This document shows, piece after piece, positions 24,831-34,279 of a DNA stretch of 64,000 bases. Every line of letters starts with the position of its first letter. The first letter of the stretch is position 1. The notes beneath the pieces are model-generated. The model did not search any database, was not told the origin of the DNA, and saw nothing but the letters and a program-made list of their open reading frames with translations. The DNA lies in assembly GCF_007096885.1 (NCBI RefSeq), contig NZ_VJNO01000011.1, positions 124,001 to 188,000 of the forward strand, given 5' to 3'. A program made the position numbers and the translations under genes. This DNA comes from Streptomyces sp. 130 (GTDB lineage Bacteria; Actinomycetota; Actinomycetes; Streptomycetales; Streptomycetaceae).

Positions 24831-27284
24831 TCAGTCCGGCAGGCGTACGGAGACCGTCGTGCCGTCGTCGTACACGAGGTGCACCACCCCGCCCACGGGC
24901 AGCACCCGGGGGGCCAGGAGCTCCTTGCCCAGTTCGATGCCCTGGGACCTTTCGTAGTCGGGGGTCGGGCTCGGGCCGGGGGCGCCGGGGACCTCGGTCT
25001 TCCTGAGGGGGCCGAGCGTGCCGTCCGGGCGCACCGGCACCGTGTACAGCGTCGCGGTGTCCGCCCAGACCACGGTGTCGGCGACGATCAGCGGGGCGGA
25101 GGCCGGGTTGCTCATCCCCTCCTCGGGGTGCGGCGTCAGCGGGAACCGGCCGAGGGTGCGGCCGTCCGCCCGGCTCACCACGTCGATCTCGTCCGGCACG
25201 CTCTCCACGTACTCGTCGCCCCTGCTCAGCACGGTGACCCGGTCGTCCACCGCGCTCAGCGCCGCGCCGGACACCAGCCCGGCGTCCAGCTCCACCCGCC
25301 CCTCGGCCCGGAGGTCGCCGGTGCGGAACCGCAGCACGGCGATGTCCTCGCCGAAGCCGGAGTCGCCCTCGTCATTGGGTACGAACGTCGCGCAGAACGC
25401 GGAGGTGCCGCGCACCCGCAGGTCCCAGCAGCCGGAGTTCGCGGACTCCTGCCCGGCGTCGCCCCCGGCCGTGCCCAGCAGCCGGCCGTCCTCGGGGCGG
25501 AAGGCCTTCGGGCCCTCCAGGCCGATCGCGTACACCACCTCGCCGTCGGTGGCGACGGGCCAGAAGTTGCCCTTCTGCGCCATGGCGATGTCCTCCTCCG
25601 CCAGCCGCTTCCGCCACTTCTCGGTGCCCGTCCGCCGGTCGTACGCGGCGAGTTCGGCCCCTTCGGAAGCCGAGGCGGCGGCGAAGACGAGGTCGCCGAG
25701 GACCAGCGGCGCGCTCTCCAGGGACAGCGCCTCGCCCGCCCTGGTCTCCCAGCGTCCCTCGCCCGTGCGGGCGTCCAGCGCGTGGAGGCGGCTGCCGGCC
25801 GCGAGCAGGACGGTGTCGTCGTACACCGTGGGGACGGTGGCCCCGGCGGGCATGAAGAACGCGCCGCTGGGCCCGTAGCCCGCCTGCCGGCCGCTCATCT
25901 CCTGGCCCGAGTCGAACGTCCACAGATGGTGGCCGTCGGCGGCCGACAGCCCTTCGTAGGTGCCGTCGATCAGCCGGCACACCAGCACGTCACGGCCGGC
26001 CGAGCAGCCGAGCGGGGGCTGCGCGAACCTGCCCCGCCACGGCTTCTTCCAGCCGGCGGGGCGCACGTCGCGGCCGTAGGGCACGGTCCCCGAGCCGTCC
26101 GGGCCGCCCCGCTCGCCCACGCCCGCCACCACGGCCGTCCGCGGGCCCCCGCCGCCCGCGGACGCCTCGGCGGGGCCGCCCCCGCGCTCGCGCCACCCCA
26201 GGTATCCGCCGGTGGCCGCGCCCAGCAGGACCAGGGCCGCCAGGGCCGCCGCGAGGCCCCGCCCCGGGCGGCGCGGGGGCGCGGGGAGGCCCGGGCCCTG
26301 GGTGGGGGCGAGGTGGACGAAGTCCGGCGGCCGGTGCGGGGCGGCCGGGCTCGCGGTGGCGGCCTGGGTGGGCGTGTAGCCGGGGAGCAGGGGGCCGTCC
26401 AGGGCGGTGACGCGCGCCAGCTCCCTCTCGTACTCCGCGATCTGCTCGCCGACCGGGGCCGGCCAGCCGGAGGCGGCGCCGGGCGTCAGCCGTTCGGCGA
26501 GGGCCGCGGCGGTCGGGCGGCCGGCCGGGTCGGCGGTGAGGCAGTCCGCGAGGACCGCGCGCAGCGAGTCCGGCACGTCCGCGAGATCGGCCTCGACGTA
26601 TTTGACGCGGTACAGGACGGCCGCCACGGGCCCGTCGCCGAACGGGTCGCGCCCGGTGGCGGCGAAGCAGAGCACGGAGGCGAGGCAGAAGACGTCGGAG
26701 GCCGGGACGACGCGTCCGCTGCCCGCGACGTGCTCCGGGGACATGAAGGCGGGGCTGCCGACCATCCGGCTGGTCGTGGTGAGCGGGGTGGCGCCGGTGT
26801 CCCGGGCGATCCCGAAGTCGATGAGGCGCGGCCCGTCCGCGGCGAGCATGACGTTGCCCGGCTTCACGTCCCGGTGCACGATGCCCGCCGCGTGCACGGC
26901 CGCCAGCGCGCGGGCGAGCCCGGCGCCCAGCATCCGCACCTCGGCCTCGTCCAGCGCGCCCGCCCGGCGCACGGCGGCGGAGAGCGTCGGCCCGGCCACG
27001 TAGGCGGTGGCGAGCCAGGGCACGGCGGCGTCGGCGTCCCCGTCGAGCAGCGGGGCGAGACGGGCGCCGGTGACGGACCGGGCGACGGCGATCTCGCGGC
27101 GGAAGCGGTCGCGGAAGCCGGGGTCCTGCACCACGTCGCGCCGGACGGTCTTGACGGCGGCGGGCGCGGTGGAGCCGCCCCGGTCTCCGAGGAAGACCTC
27201 CCCCATGCCGCCCGCGCCCAGCCGGGCCCGGATCGTGTACGGGCCGATGGTCCTGGGCGAGTCGTCCCTGAGCGGACCGAGCAT
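24831..27284 (-). CDS. Receptor-like Ser/Thr protein kinase with PQQ-type beta-propeller ectodomain (paralogue)
   Basis: An 817-residue paralogue of the downstream kinase. The kinase domain (about 14-270) shows GAGGMGEVFLG, Lys45, HRDVKPGN (Asp139, Asn144), DFG at 156-158 and SPAFMSPEH. There is one membrane helix at about 343-364. The ectodomain has propeller-like repeats (YEGLSAADGHHLWTFDSGQ; TVLLAAGSRLHALDARTGEGRWETRAGE; ELAAYDRRTGTEKWRKRLAEE). The start is the ATG at 27284 after GGGGGGAAG; a frame open upstream lacks a better site. The two kinases probably sense a related extracellular cue. No PASTA repeats are present, so this is not PknB. Confidence 0.9.
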   Translation of the reverse strand: MLGPLRDDSPRTIGPYTIRARLGAGGMGEVFLGDRGGSTAPAAVKTVRRDVVQDPGFRDRFRREIAVARSVTGARLAPLLDGDADAAVPWLATAYVAGPTLSAAVRRAGALDEAEVRMLGAGLARALAAVHAAGIVHRDVKPGNVMLAADGPRLIDFGIARDTGATPLTTTSRMVGSPAFMSPEHVAGSGRVVPASDVFCLASVLCFAATGRDPFGDGPVAAVLYRVKYVEADLADVPDSLRAVLADCLTADPAGRPTAAALAERLTPGAASGWPAPVGEQIAEYERELARVTALDGPLLPGYTPTQAATASPAAPHRPPDFVHLAPTQGPGLPAPPRRPGRGLAAALAALVLLGAATGGYLGWRERGGGPAEASAGGGGPRTAVVAGVGERGGPDGSGTVPYGRDVRPAGWKKPWRGRFAQPPLGCSAGRDVLVCRLIDGTYEGLSAADGHHLWTFDSGQEMSGRQAGYGPSGAFFMPAGATVPTVYDDTVLLAAGSRLHALDARTGEGRWETRAGEALSLESAPLVLGDLVFAAASASEGAELAAYDRRTGTEKWRKRLAEEDIAMAQKGNFWPVATDGEVVYAIGLEGPKAFRPEDGRLLGTAGGDAGQESANSGCWDLRVRGTSAFCATFVPNDEGDSGFGEDIAVLRFRTGDLRAEGRVELDAGLVSGAALSAVDDRVTVLSRGDEYVESVPDEIDVVSRADGRTLGRFPLTPHPEEGMSNPASAPLIVADTVVWADTATLYTVPVRPDGTLGPLRKTEVPGAPGPSPTPDYERSQGIELGKELLAPRVLPVGGVVHLVYDDGTTVSVRLPD

Positions 27285-27366
27285 GTGCCACTTCCCCCCT
27301 CGCGCGCGTGACGGGCGGCCATCCTGCCACGGGAGCAAGGGAGTTGGGACGGTCCCGGGCACGCCC

Positions 27367-27390
27367 GGACGCGGCCCGCACGCCGCGTCC
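27367..27390 (-). terminator. Terminator of the MeaB-type GTPase gene
   Basis: A perfect 9-bp stem ggacgcggc / gccgcgtcc with a 6-nt loop, 9 bp past the stop of the leftward GTPase gene and upstream of the kinase operon. Confidence 0.75.
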
Positions 27391-27398
27391 GCGAGGCG

Positions 27399-28358
27399 TC
27401 AGCTCTCGCCCGTCAGCCCCGCCACCAGTTCGTCCGCAGCCGCGTACGGGTCGAGGCGGCCGGTCACGATGCGTTCGGCGAGGGCGTCCAGGCGGCGGTC
27501 GCCGTGCAGGGTGCCGATGCGTTCGCGCAGGCGGGTGACCGCGATCGTCTCGACCTCGCGGGCGGCGCGGGCGGCCCGGCGCTCGCCGAGGACGCCGTGC
27601 TCCTCCATCCAGGCCCGGTGCTTCTCCAGCGCCTCGACCACCTCGTCGACGCCCTCGCCCCGCGCGGCGACCGTCTTCACGATCGGCGGGCGCCAGTCAC
27701 CGGGGCCCCGGGACTCCCCGAGGCCCAGCATGTGGTTGAGCTCGCGCGCGGTGGCGTCCGCGCCGTCCCGGTCCGCCTTGTTCACGACGTACACGTCGCC
27801 GATCTCCAGGATTCCCGCCTTCGCGGCCTGGATGCCGTCGCCCATGCCGGGGGCGAGGAGGACGACCGAGGTGTCGGCCTGCGAGGCGATCTCCACCTCG
27901 GACTGGCCGACGCCCACGGTCTCCACCAGGATCACGTCGAAGCCCGACGCGTCCAGCACGCGGATCGCCTGCGGGGCCGCCCAGGCGAGGCCGCCGAGGT
28001 GGCCGCGGGTCGCCATGGAGCGGATGTAGACGCCCGGGTCCGAGGCGTGGTCCGACATCCGGACCCGGTCGCCGAGCAGCGCCCCGCCGGAGAACGGCGA
28101 GGACGGGTCGACGGCGAGCACCGCGACCCGCCTGCCCTGCTTCCGGTACGCGGAGACGAGCGCCGACGTCGACGTGGACTTGCCGACGCCCGGCGAGCCG
28201 GTCAGGCCGACCACGTACGCGCTGCCCGCCAGCGGCGCCAGGGCCGCCATCACCTCGCGCAGCTGCGGCGAGGCACCCTCCACCAGGGAGATGAGCCGGG
28301 CCACCGCCCGCGGTCCGCCCGCGCGGGCCTGCTCCACCAGGGTGGGGACGTCCACCAT
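27399..28358 (-). CDS. meaB: MeaB/ArgK-type G-protein chaperone of B12-dependent mutases
   Basis: A 319-residue P-loop GTPase. Walker A is GSPGVGKST (from about 54), the switch-like VDPSSPFSGGALLGDRVRM and ETVGVGQSEVEIA motifs are the MeaB hallmarks, and VNKAD is the guanine-specificity motif. MeaB gates cofactor loading and protects adenosylcobalamin-dependent methylmalonyl/isobutyryl-CoA mutases. The start was taken at the ATG at 28358, with GGAG 5 nt upstream; a GTG one codon earlier is equally in frame. It follows a thiolase gene 39 bp upstream in the same direction, so it is probably operonic, and lies 13 kb from icmA. Confidence 0.92.
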   Translation of the reverse strand: MVDVPTLVEQARAGGPRAVARLISLVEGASPQLREVMAALAPLAGSAYVVGLTGSPGVGKSTSTSALVSAYRKQGRRVAVLAVDPSSPFSGGALLGDRVRMSDHASDPGVYIRSMATRGHLGGLAWAAPQAIRVLDASGFDVILVETVGVGQSEVEIASQADTSVVLLAPGMGDGIQAAKAGILEIGDVYVVNKADRDGADATARELNHMLGLGESRGPGDWRPPIVKTVAARGEGVDEVVEALEKHRAWMEEHGVLGERRAARAAREVETIAVTRLRERIGTLHGDRRLDALAERIVTGRLDPYAAADELVAGLTGES

Positions 28359-28397
28359 CACCGCTCCGTTCCGCTCAGCGCGTCTTCTCGTACCGCG

Positions 28398-29600
28398 TTA
28401 CTTGCCCGGGACGCGCAGGATCAGCGCGTCGCCCTGACCGCCGCCGCCGCACAGGGCCGCCGCGCCGGTGCCGCCGCCGCGCCGCTTGAGCTCCAGCGCC
28501 AGGTGCAGCACCACGCGGGCGCCGGACATGCCGATGGGGTGGCCCAGCGCGATGGCGCCGCCGTTGACGTTGACCTTGTCCGAGGTGACGCCGAGGTCCT
28601 TCATGGACTGGACGGCGACGGCCGCGAACGCCTCGTTGATCTCGATGAGGTCCAGGTCCTCGACGCCGATGCCCTCCTTCTTCAGGGCGTGCCGGATGGC
28701 GTTGGACGGCTGCGACTGCAGGGAGTTGTCCGGGCCGGCCACATTGCCGTGGGCGCCGATCTCGGCGATCCAGTCCAGGCCCAGCTCCTCGGCCTTGGCC
28801 TTGCTCATGACGACGACCGCGGCGGCGCCGTCGGAGATCTGCGAGGAGGTGCCCGCGGTGATGGTGCCGTCCTTGGCGAAGGCCGGGCGCAGCTTGCCCA
28901 GGGACTCCACGGTGGTCTCGGGGCGGATGCCCTCGTCCTTGGCGAAGAGGACCGGGTCGCCCTTGCGCTGCGGGATCTCGACCGGGGTGATCTCGGCCTC
29001 GAACAGGCCGTTCTTCTGGGCGGCGGCGGCGCGCTGGTGGGACTGGGCGCCGATCTCGTCCTGGGCGGCGCGGTCGAGGCCGAGGCGGGCGTTGTGCTGC
29101 TCGGTGGACTGGCCCATCGGGATGTTCTCGTAGGCGTCGGTCAGACCGTCGTACGCCATGGAGTCCAGCATCTCGATCGCGCCGTACTTGTGGCCCTCGC
29201 GGGACTTCGGGAGCAGGTGCGGGGCGTTCGTCATGGACTCCTGGCCGCCGGCCACGACGACGTCGAACTCACCGGCGCGGATGAGCTGGTCGGCCAGGGC
29301 GATGGCGTCGAGCCCGGAGAGGCACACCTTGTTGACGGTGAGCGCGGGGACGTTCATCGGGATGCCGGCCTTGACCGCGGCCTGGCGGGCGGGCATCTGG
29401 CCCGCGCCGGCCTGCAGCACCTGGCCCATGATCACGTACTCGACCTGGTCGCCGCCGATGCCGGCCCGGTCCAGCGCCGCCTTGATGGCGAAGCCGCCGA
29501 GGTCGGCCGCCGAGAAGCTCTTCAGGGAGCCGAGGAGCCGGCCCATGGGCGTCCGGGCGCCCGCGACGATCACGGAGGTGTTACCGGTCGTTCCTGACAT
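28398..29600 (-). CDS. Acetyl-CoA acetyltransferase (thiolase)
   Basis: A 400-residue thiolase of normal length. The catalytic nucleophile is Cys93 in [13 protein letters not shown], the His is in [16 protein letters not shown], and the second Cys is in [12 protein letters not shown] near the C-terminus; NEAFAAV is also present. It condenses or cleaves acetyl-CoA/acetoacetyl-CoA in the cytoplasm, feeding the butyryl-CoA and ethylmalonyl-CoA routes or short-chain fatty-acid turnover. The ATG at 29600 has CAAGGGG upstream. It is divergent from the epimerase gene with a 134-bp shared promoter region, and probably co-transcribed with the MeaB-type gene. A beta-ketoadipyl or other thiolase specificity is possible. 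Confidence 0.93.
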   Translation of the reverse strand: MSGTTGNTSVIVAGARTPMGRLLGSLKSFSAADLGGFAIKAALDRAGIGGDQVEYVIMGQVLQAGAGQMPARQAAVKAGIPMNVPALTVNKVCLSGLDAIALADQLIRAGEFDVVVAGGQESMTNAPHLLPKSREGHKYGAIEMLDSMAYDGLTDAYENIPMGQSTEQHNARLGLDRAAQDEIGAQSHQRAAAAQKNGLFEAEITPVEIPQRKGDPVLFAKDEGIRPETTVESLGKLRPAFAKDGTITAGTSSQISDGAAAVVVMSKAKAEELGLDWIAEIGAHGNVAGPDNSLQSQPSNAIRHALKKEGIGVEDLDLIEINEAFAAVAVQSMKDLGVTSDKVNVNGGAIALGHPIGMSGARVVLHLALELKRRGGGTGAAALCGGGGQGDALILRVPGK

Positions 29601-29734
29601 GAGGCACAGCCCCTTGGGTTGGATGTGAACGAGGGTTTACTTGAATGTACTGAGCGGTACCGCCCCCGTCATCCGGCAGCGGGTGTGATCGCGCGCACGT
29701 TGCGTAACCGTTCGAAGCGCGCTGCACTGTTCCC

Positions 29735-30163
29735 ATGCTGACGCGCATCGACCACATCGGGATCGCCTGCTTCGACCTCGACGCGACCGTCGAGTTCTAC
29801 CGCTCGACCTACGGGTTCGAGGTCTTCCACACCGAGGTCAACGAGGAGCAGGGCGTACGCGAGGCCATGCTCAAGATCAACGGTACGTCCGACGGCGGCG
29901 CCTCGTACCTCCAGCTGCTGGAGCCCGTCCGGGAGGACTCCGCCGTGGGCAAATGGCTGGCCAAGAACGGGGAGGGCGTGCACCACATCGCGTTCGGCAC
30001 CGCCGATGTGGACGGGGACGCCGCGGACATCCGCGAGAAGGGGGTCAGGGTGCTGTACGACGAGCCCAGGACGGGTTCGATGGGGTCCAGGATCACCTTC
30101 CTCCACCCCAAGGACTGCCACGGCGTCCTCACCGAACTGGTCACGGCGAAGAAGGAGCACTGA
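29735..30163 (+). CDS. mce: Methylmalonyl-CoA epimerase
   Basis: A 142-residue glyoxalase/VOC-fold protein (MLTRIDHIGIACFDLDATVEFYRSTYGFEV). The metal ligands typical of the epimerase are visible: His7 in IDHIG, Gln in SYLQLLEP, His in GVHHIAFG and Glu in GVLTELV. It interconverts (2R)- and (2S)-methylmalonyl-CoA, linking propionyl-CoA carboxylation with B12-dependent mutases. It is divergent from the thiolase/MeaB pair, which fits a shared acyl-CoA pathway. It probably has a short leader. A hairpin at 30178-30203 ends the transcript. Confidence 0.94.
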   Translation: MLTRIDHIGIACFDLDATVEFYRSTYGFEVFHTEVNEEQGVREAMLKINGTSDGGASYLQLLEPVREDSAVGKWLAKNGEGVHHIAFGTADVDGDAADIREKGVRVLYDEPRTGSMGSRITFLHPKDCHGVLTELVTAKKEH

Positions 30164-30177
30164 CCCCAGCCATACCC

Positions 30178-30203
30178 GCCCGGTAGAGTGGGCTCTTCCG
30201 GGC
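30178..30203 (+). terminator. Hairpin after mce, upstream of scy
   Basis: Stem gcccggtagag / ctcttccgggc with one mismatch and loop tggg, 14 bp past the epimerase stop. It probably terminates mce. The scy promoter must lie within or after it; the left arm itself contains a TAGAGT hexamer. Confidence 0.6.
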
Positions 30204-30253
30204 CGGGGCCGGGTCGGGGGCGCGCCGCGTCCCCAGCCGTTGATCTGTCACCA

Positions 30254-30280
30254 TTCCCCGAACGTTGAGAGCTCGGGGAA
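30254..30280 (+). promoter_or_regulatory. Hairpin occluding the scy ribosome-binding site
   Basis: Perfect 8-bp arms ttccccga (30254-30261) and tcggggaa (30273-30280) with an 11-nt loop, just before the scy GTG. The right arm runs into the ggaagga Shine-Dalgarno stretch (30277-30283), so folding of the leader would hide it. This could be a translational brake. Confidence 0.4.
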
Positions 30281-30295
30281 GGATGGGACCGCGCA

Positions 30296-33200
30296 GTGCG
30301 GGGCTACGAACGCCAGGAGAGCCACCGAGCTGAAGACGACCATCTCTCGCGGTTCGAGGCCGAGATGGACCGGCTCAGAACCGACCGGGAGAAGGCCGTC
30401 CAGCACGCCGAGGACCTCGGCTACCAGGTCGAGGTCCTGCGAGCCAAGCTGCACGAGGCACGGCGCAGTCTGGCGATGCGTCCCGCCTACGACAGCGCGG
30501 ACATCGGCTATCAGGCGGAGCAGCTCCTGCGGAACGCCCAGATCCAGGCCGAGCAGATGCGCAGCGACGCCGAGCGCGAACTGCGCGACGCCCGCGCCCA
30601 GACGCAGCGCATCCTCCAGGAGCACGCCGAGCACCAGGCCCGCCTCCAGGCCGAGCTGCACAACGAGGCGGTGCAGCGCCGCCAGCAGCTCGACCAGGAG
30701 CTGGCGGAGCGCCGCCAGACCGTCGAGTCCCACGTCAACGAGAACGTCGCCTGGGCCGAGCAGCTGCGGGCCCGGACGGAGTCGCAGGCCCGCCGCCTGA
30801 TGGAGGAGTCCCGGGCCGAGGCCGAGCAGGCGCTCGCCACCGCCCGGGCCGAGGCCGCCCGGCTGGCCGAGGAGACCCGTCAGCGCGTGGGGGCGGAGGC
30901 CGAGTCCGCCCGGGCCGAGGCGGAGTCGATCCTGTCCCGCGCCCGCAAGGACGCGGAGCGGATGCTCGGCGTCGCGGCCGGCCAGGCGCAGGAGGCCACC
31001 AGCCACGCGGAGCAGCTGCGGCTGACGACGACCGCGGAGACCGAGCAGACCCGGCAGCGGGCGACCGAGCTGAGCCGGGCCGCCGAGCAGCGCATGCAGG
31101 AGGCCGAGACCCGGCTGCGCGAGGCGCGCCTGGAGGCCGAGAAGGTCCTCGCCGAGGCCAAGGAGACCGCGGTCAAGCGGCTGGCGTCCGCCGAGTCGCA
31201 GAACGAGCAGCGCACCCGGACCGCCAAGACGGAGATCGCCCGGCTGGTCGGCGAGGCGACCAAGGAGGCCGAGACCCTCAAGGCGGAGGCCGAGCAGGCG
31301 CTCGCGGACGCCCGTGCCGAGGCCGAGCGGCTGCGTGCGGAGGCGGCCGAGGCCGCGCGCACCGCCGCCGCCGAGGACGCGGCGGCCCAGCTCGCGAAGG
31401 CGGCCCGGTCCGCCGAGGAGATCCTGACCAAGGCGTCCGAGGACGCGAAGGCGGCCACCAGGGCGGCGGGCGAGGAGGCCGAGCGCATCCGCCGCGAGGC
31501 CGAGGCCGAGGCGGACCGGCTGCGCGGCGAGGCGGCCGAGCAGGCCGACCAGCTCAAGGGCGCGGCCAAGGACGACACCAAGGAGTACCGGGCCAAGACG
31601 GTCGAGCTCCAGGAGGAGGCGCGCCGGCTGCGCGGCGAGGCCGAGCAGCTGCGGGCCGAGGCGGTCGCGGAGGGCGAGCGGATCCGGGGCGAGGCCCGCC
31701 GCGAGGCCCTCCAGCAGATCGAGGAGGGCGCGAAGACCGCGGAGGAGCTGCTCGCGAAGGCCAAGGCCGACGCGGAGGAGCTGCGCGGTACGGCGACCGC
31801 CGAGGGCGAGCGCGTCCGCACCGAGGCCACGGAGCGGGCCGCGGCGCTGCGCAAGCAGGCGGAGGAGGCCCTCGACCGGGCCCGCGCCGAGGCGGAGCAG
31901 CTGCGCACGGAGTCCGAGGAGCAGGCCGAGGCGGCGCGGACCGCGGCGGAGCGGGCGGCGTCGGCGCTGCGCGAGGAGACCGAGCGCGCCGTCGCGGCCC
32001 GGCAGTCGGAGGCGGCCGAGGAGCTGGCCCGGCTCAAGGGCGAGGCCGAGACCCGGCTCACCGCCGCCGAGCAGGCGCTCGGTGAGGCGCGTGCGGAGGC
32101 GGAGCGCATCCGGCGCGAGGCCGGAGAGGAGTCCGAGCGGCTGCGCGCGGAGTCCGCCGAGCGGCTGCGGACGCTCCGGGAGCAGGCGGAGGCCGAGGCC
32201 CAGCGGCTGCGCGACGAGGCCGCGGCGGACGCCTCGCAGTCGCGTGCCGAGGGCGAGGCCGTCGCCGTACGGCTGCGCACGGAGGCCGCCACCGAGGCGG
32301 AGCGGCTGCGGACCGAGGCGCAGGAGAGCGCGGGCCGGATGCGGTCGGAGGCCGCCGCGGCGGCCGAACGGGTGGGCACGGAGGCCGCCGAGGCGCTGGC
32401 CGCCGCCCAGGAGGAGGCGAACCGGCGCCGGCGCGAGGCCGAGGAGACGCTGGACGCGGCCCGTGTCGAGGCGAATCAGGAGCGCGAGCGCGCCCGTGAG
32501 CAGAGCGAGGAGCTGCTGGCCTCCGCGCGCAAGCGGGTCGAGGAGGCGCAGGCCGAGGCGCACCGCCTGACCGCCGAGGCGGAGACCCGGGCGGCCGAGC
32601 TGGTCGCGGCGGCCGAGCAGACCGCCCAGCAGGTGCGGGACGCGGTCAGCGGGCTCCAGGAGCAGGCCGAGGCGGAGATCGCCGGGCTGCGCTCGGCGGC
32701 CGAGCATGCCGCGGAGCGGACGAAGTCGGAGGCCCAGGAGGAGGCCGACCGGCTGCGCGCCGACGCGCACGCCGAGCGGGAGCGGGCGGGCGAGGACGCC
32801 GCGCGCATCCGCCAGGTGGCCAAGGAGGAGACGGACGCCGCGAAGGCGATGGCGGAGCGCACGGTCTCCGAGGCGATCGCGGAGTCCGAGCGGCTGCGGG
32901 CGGACACCGCCGAGTACAGCCAGCGGATGCGCACCGAGGCGTCGGACGCGCTGGCGTCCGCCGAGCAGGACGCGGCGCGCAGCCGGGCGGAGGCCCGCGA
33001 GGACGCCAACCGGATGCGGAACGAGGCGGCGGCCCAGGCCGACCTGCTGGTGTCCGAGGCGACCGCGGAGGCCGGGCGGCTGCGCACGGACGCGGAGCAC
33101 CAGGCGGCCCGGACCGTGGAGGAGGCGGCGGGCGACGCGGAGCGGATGCGCGCGGAGGCTTCGGCCACGGTGGGCTCCGCGCAGGAGCACGCGGCGCGGA

Positions 33201-34093
33201 CCCGGGAGGAGTCGGAGCGGCTGCGGGCGGACGCGGAGGCGGCTGCCGAGCAGATGCGGGCCGAGGCGCGCCAGGAGGCGGACCGGCTGCTCGACGAGGC
33301 GCGCGAGGCCGCGTCGAAGCGCCGGGCGGACGCGGCGGAGCAGGCGGACCAGCTCATCGCCAAGGCTCAGGAGGAGGCGCTGCGCGCCGCCACGGAGGCC
33401 GAGGAGCAGGCCGACGCGATGGTCGGCGCGGCGCGCAAGGAGGCCGTGCGGATCACCTCCGAGGCGACGGTCGAGGGCAACGCGCTGGTGGAGCGGGCCC
33501 GGACGGACGCGGACGAGCTGCTGGTCGGCGCGCGCCGGGACGCCACGCAGATCCGGGAGCGGGCCGAGGAGCTGAAGACCCGTGCGGAGACCGAGGTGCA
33601 GGAGCTGCACGACCGGGCGCGCCGGGAGACGGCCGAGCAGGTCAAGACGGTCGGCGAGCGCGTCGACAAGCTGATCAAGGCCGCCACCGAGCAGCGCGAG
33701 GAGGCCGAGGCGAAGTCCAAGGAGCTGCTGGCGGACGCCAATTCGGAGGCGAGCAAGGTCAGGATCGCCGCCGTGAAGCGGGCCGAGTCGCTGCTGAAGG
33801 AGGCCGAGCAGAAGAAGGCCAGCCTGGTGCGCGAGGCCGAGAAGCTGCGGGCGGACGCCGAGGCCGAGGCCAAGCGGATGGTGGACGAGGGCCGGCGCGA
33901 GCTGGAGGTCCTGGTGCGCCGGCGCGAGGACATCAACACGGAGATCTCCCGTGTCCAGGACGTGCTGGAGGCGTTGGAGTCTTTCGAGACCCCCGCGGCG
34001 GGCGGTAAGGGCGGGGGCTCCGCACCGGCCGGCGGTGTCAAGGCCGGGGCCGCGGCGGGCACTCGATCGGGTGGCAAGCAGTCCGATGGGTAG
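30296..34093 (+). CDS. scy: Scy, polarity/tip-organising coiled-coil scaffold
   Basis: A 1265-residue, almost fully coiled-coil Ala/Glu/Arg-rich protein, slightly shorter than the about 1326 residues I recall for S. coelicolor Scy. The N-terminus (MRGYERQESH... DHLSRFEAEMDRLRTDREKAVQHAEDLGYQVEVLRAKLHEARR) holds a DivIVA-like segment; after it come long-period repeats with recurring AEAERLRAEA-type units and a Gly-rich C-terminal tail after about 1230. Scy assembles with DivIVA and FilP in the polarisome that sets hyphal tip number and branching. It starts at a GTG with AAGGA upstream. filP follows 186 bp downstream, the conserved streptomycete arrangement. Large antisense open frames here are composition artefacts. 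Confidence 0.95.
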   Translation: MRGYERQESHRAEDDHLSRFEAEMDRLRTDREKAVQHAEDLGYQVEVLRAKLHEARRSLAMRPAYDSADIGYQAEQLLRNAQIQAEQMRSDAERELRDARAQTQRILQEHAEHQARLQAELHNEAVQRRQQLDQELAERRQTVESHVNENVAWAEQLRARTESQARRLMEESRAEAEQALATARAEAARLAEETRQRVGAEAESARAEAESILSRARKDAERMLGVAAGQAQEATSHAEQLRLTTTAETEQTRQRATELSRAAEQRMQEAETRLREARLEAEKVLAEAKETAVKRLASAESQNEQRTRTAKTEIARLVGEATKEAETLKAEAEQALADARAEAERLRAEAAEAARTAAAEDAAAQLAKAARSAEEILTKASEDAKAATRAAGEEAERIRREAEAEADRLRGEAAEQADQLKGAAKDDTKEYRAKTVELQEEARRLRGEAEQLRAEAVAEGERIRGEARREALQQIEEGAKTAEELLAKAKADAEELRGTATAEGERVRTEATERAAALRKQAEEALDRARAEAEQLRTESEEQAEAARTAAERAASALREETERAVAARQSEAAEELARLKGEAETRLTAAEQALGEARAEAERIRREAGEESERLRAESAERLRTLREQAEAEAQRLRDEAAADASQSRAEGEAVAVRLRTEAATEAERLRTEAQESAGRMRSEAAAAAERVGTEAAEALAAAQEEANRRRREAEETLDAARVEANQERERAREQSEELLASARKRVEEAQAEAHRLTAEAETRAAELVAAAEQTAQQVRDAVSGLQEQAEAEIAGLRSAAEHAAERTKSEAQEEADRLRADAHAERERAGEDAARIRQVAKEETDAAKAMAERTVSEAIAESERLRADTAEYSQRMRTEASDALASAEQDAARSRAEAREDANRMRNEAAAQADLLVSEATAEAGRLRTDAEHQAARTVEEAAGDAERMRAEASATVGSAQEHAARTREESERLRADAEAAAEQMRAEARQEADRLLDEAREAASKRRADAAEQADQLIAKAQEEALRAATEAEEQADAMVGAARKEAVRITSEATVEGNALVERARTDADELLVGARRDATQIRERAEELKTRAETEVQELHDRARRETAEQVKTVGERVDKLIKAATEQREEAEAKSKELLADANSEASKVRIAAVKRAESLLKEAEQKKASLVREAEKLRADAEAEAKRMVDEGRRELEVLVRRREDINTEISRVQDVLEALESFETPAAGGKGGGSAPAGGVKAGAAAGTRSGGKQSDG

Positions 34094-34279
34094 CCGACCG
34101 GCTGTGGTCCGTGGTCTCTCATGGACCTTCAGCCGTCCGGGTGGCAAGGGGGAGGCCGTGTTCGCCACTCAAAAGGGGTGTCATTCTCCAGATCAAACCG
34201 GCATCCACTCGATGACACGCCGTTTCGGCCCCTAGGATTCCCTCTATCACCTCACCGGTCTCACTTCGACAGGAACCCC

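Noticed and set aside
30248..34168. 1306-codon open frame antisense to scy
   Set aside because: Shadow of the coiled-coil codon pattern: monotonous Leu/Gly/Arg composition, no ribosome site, and scy is well recognised on the other strand.
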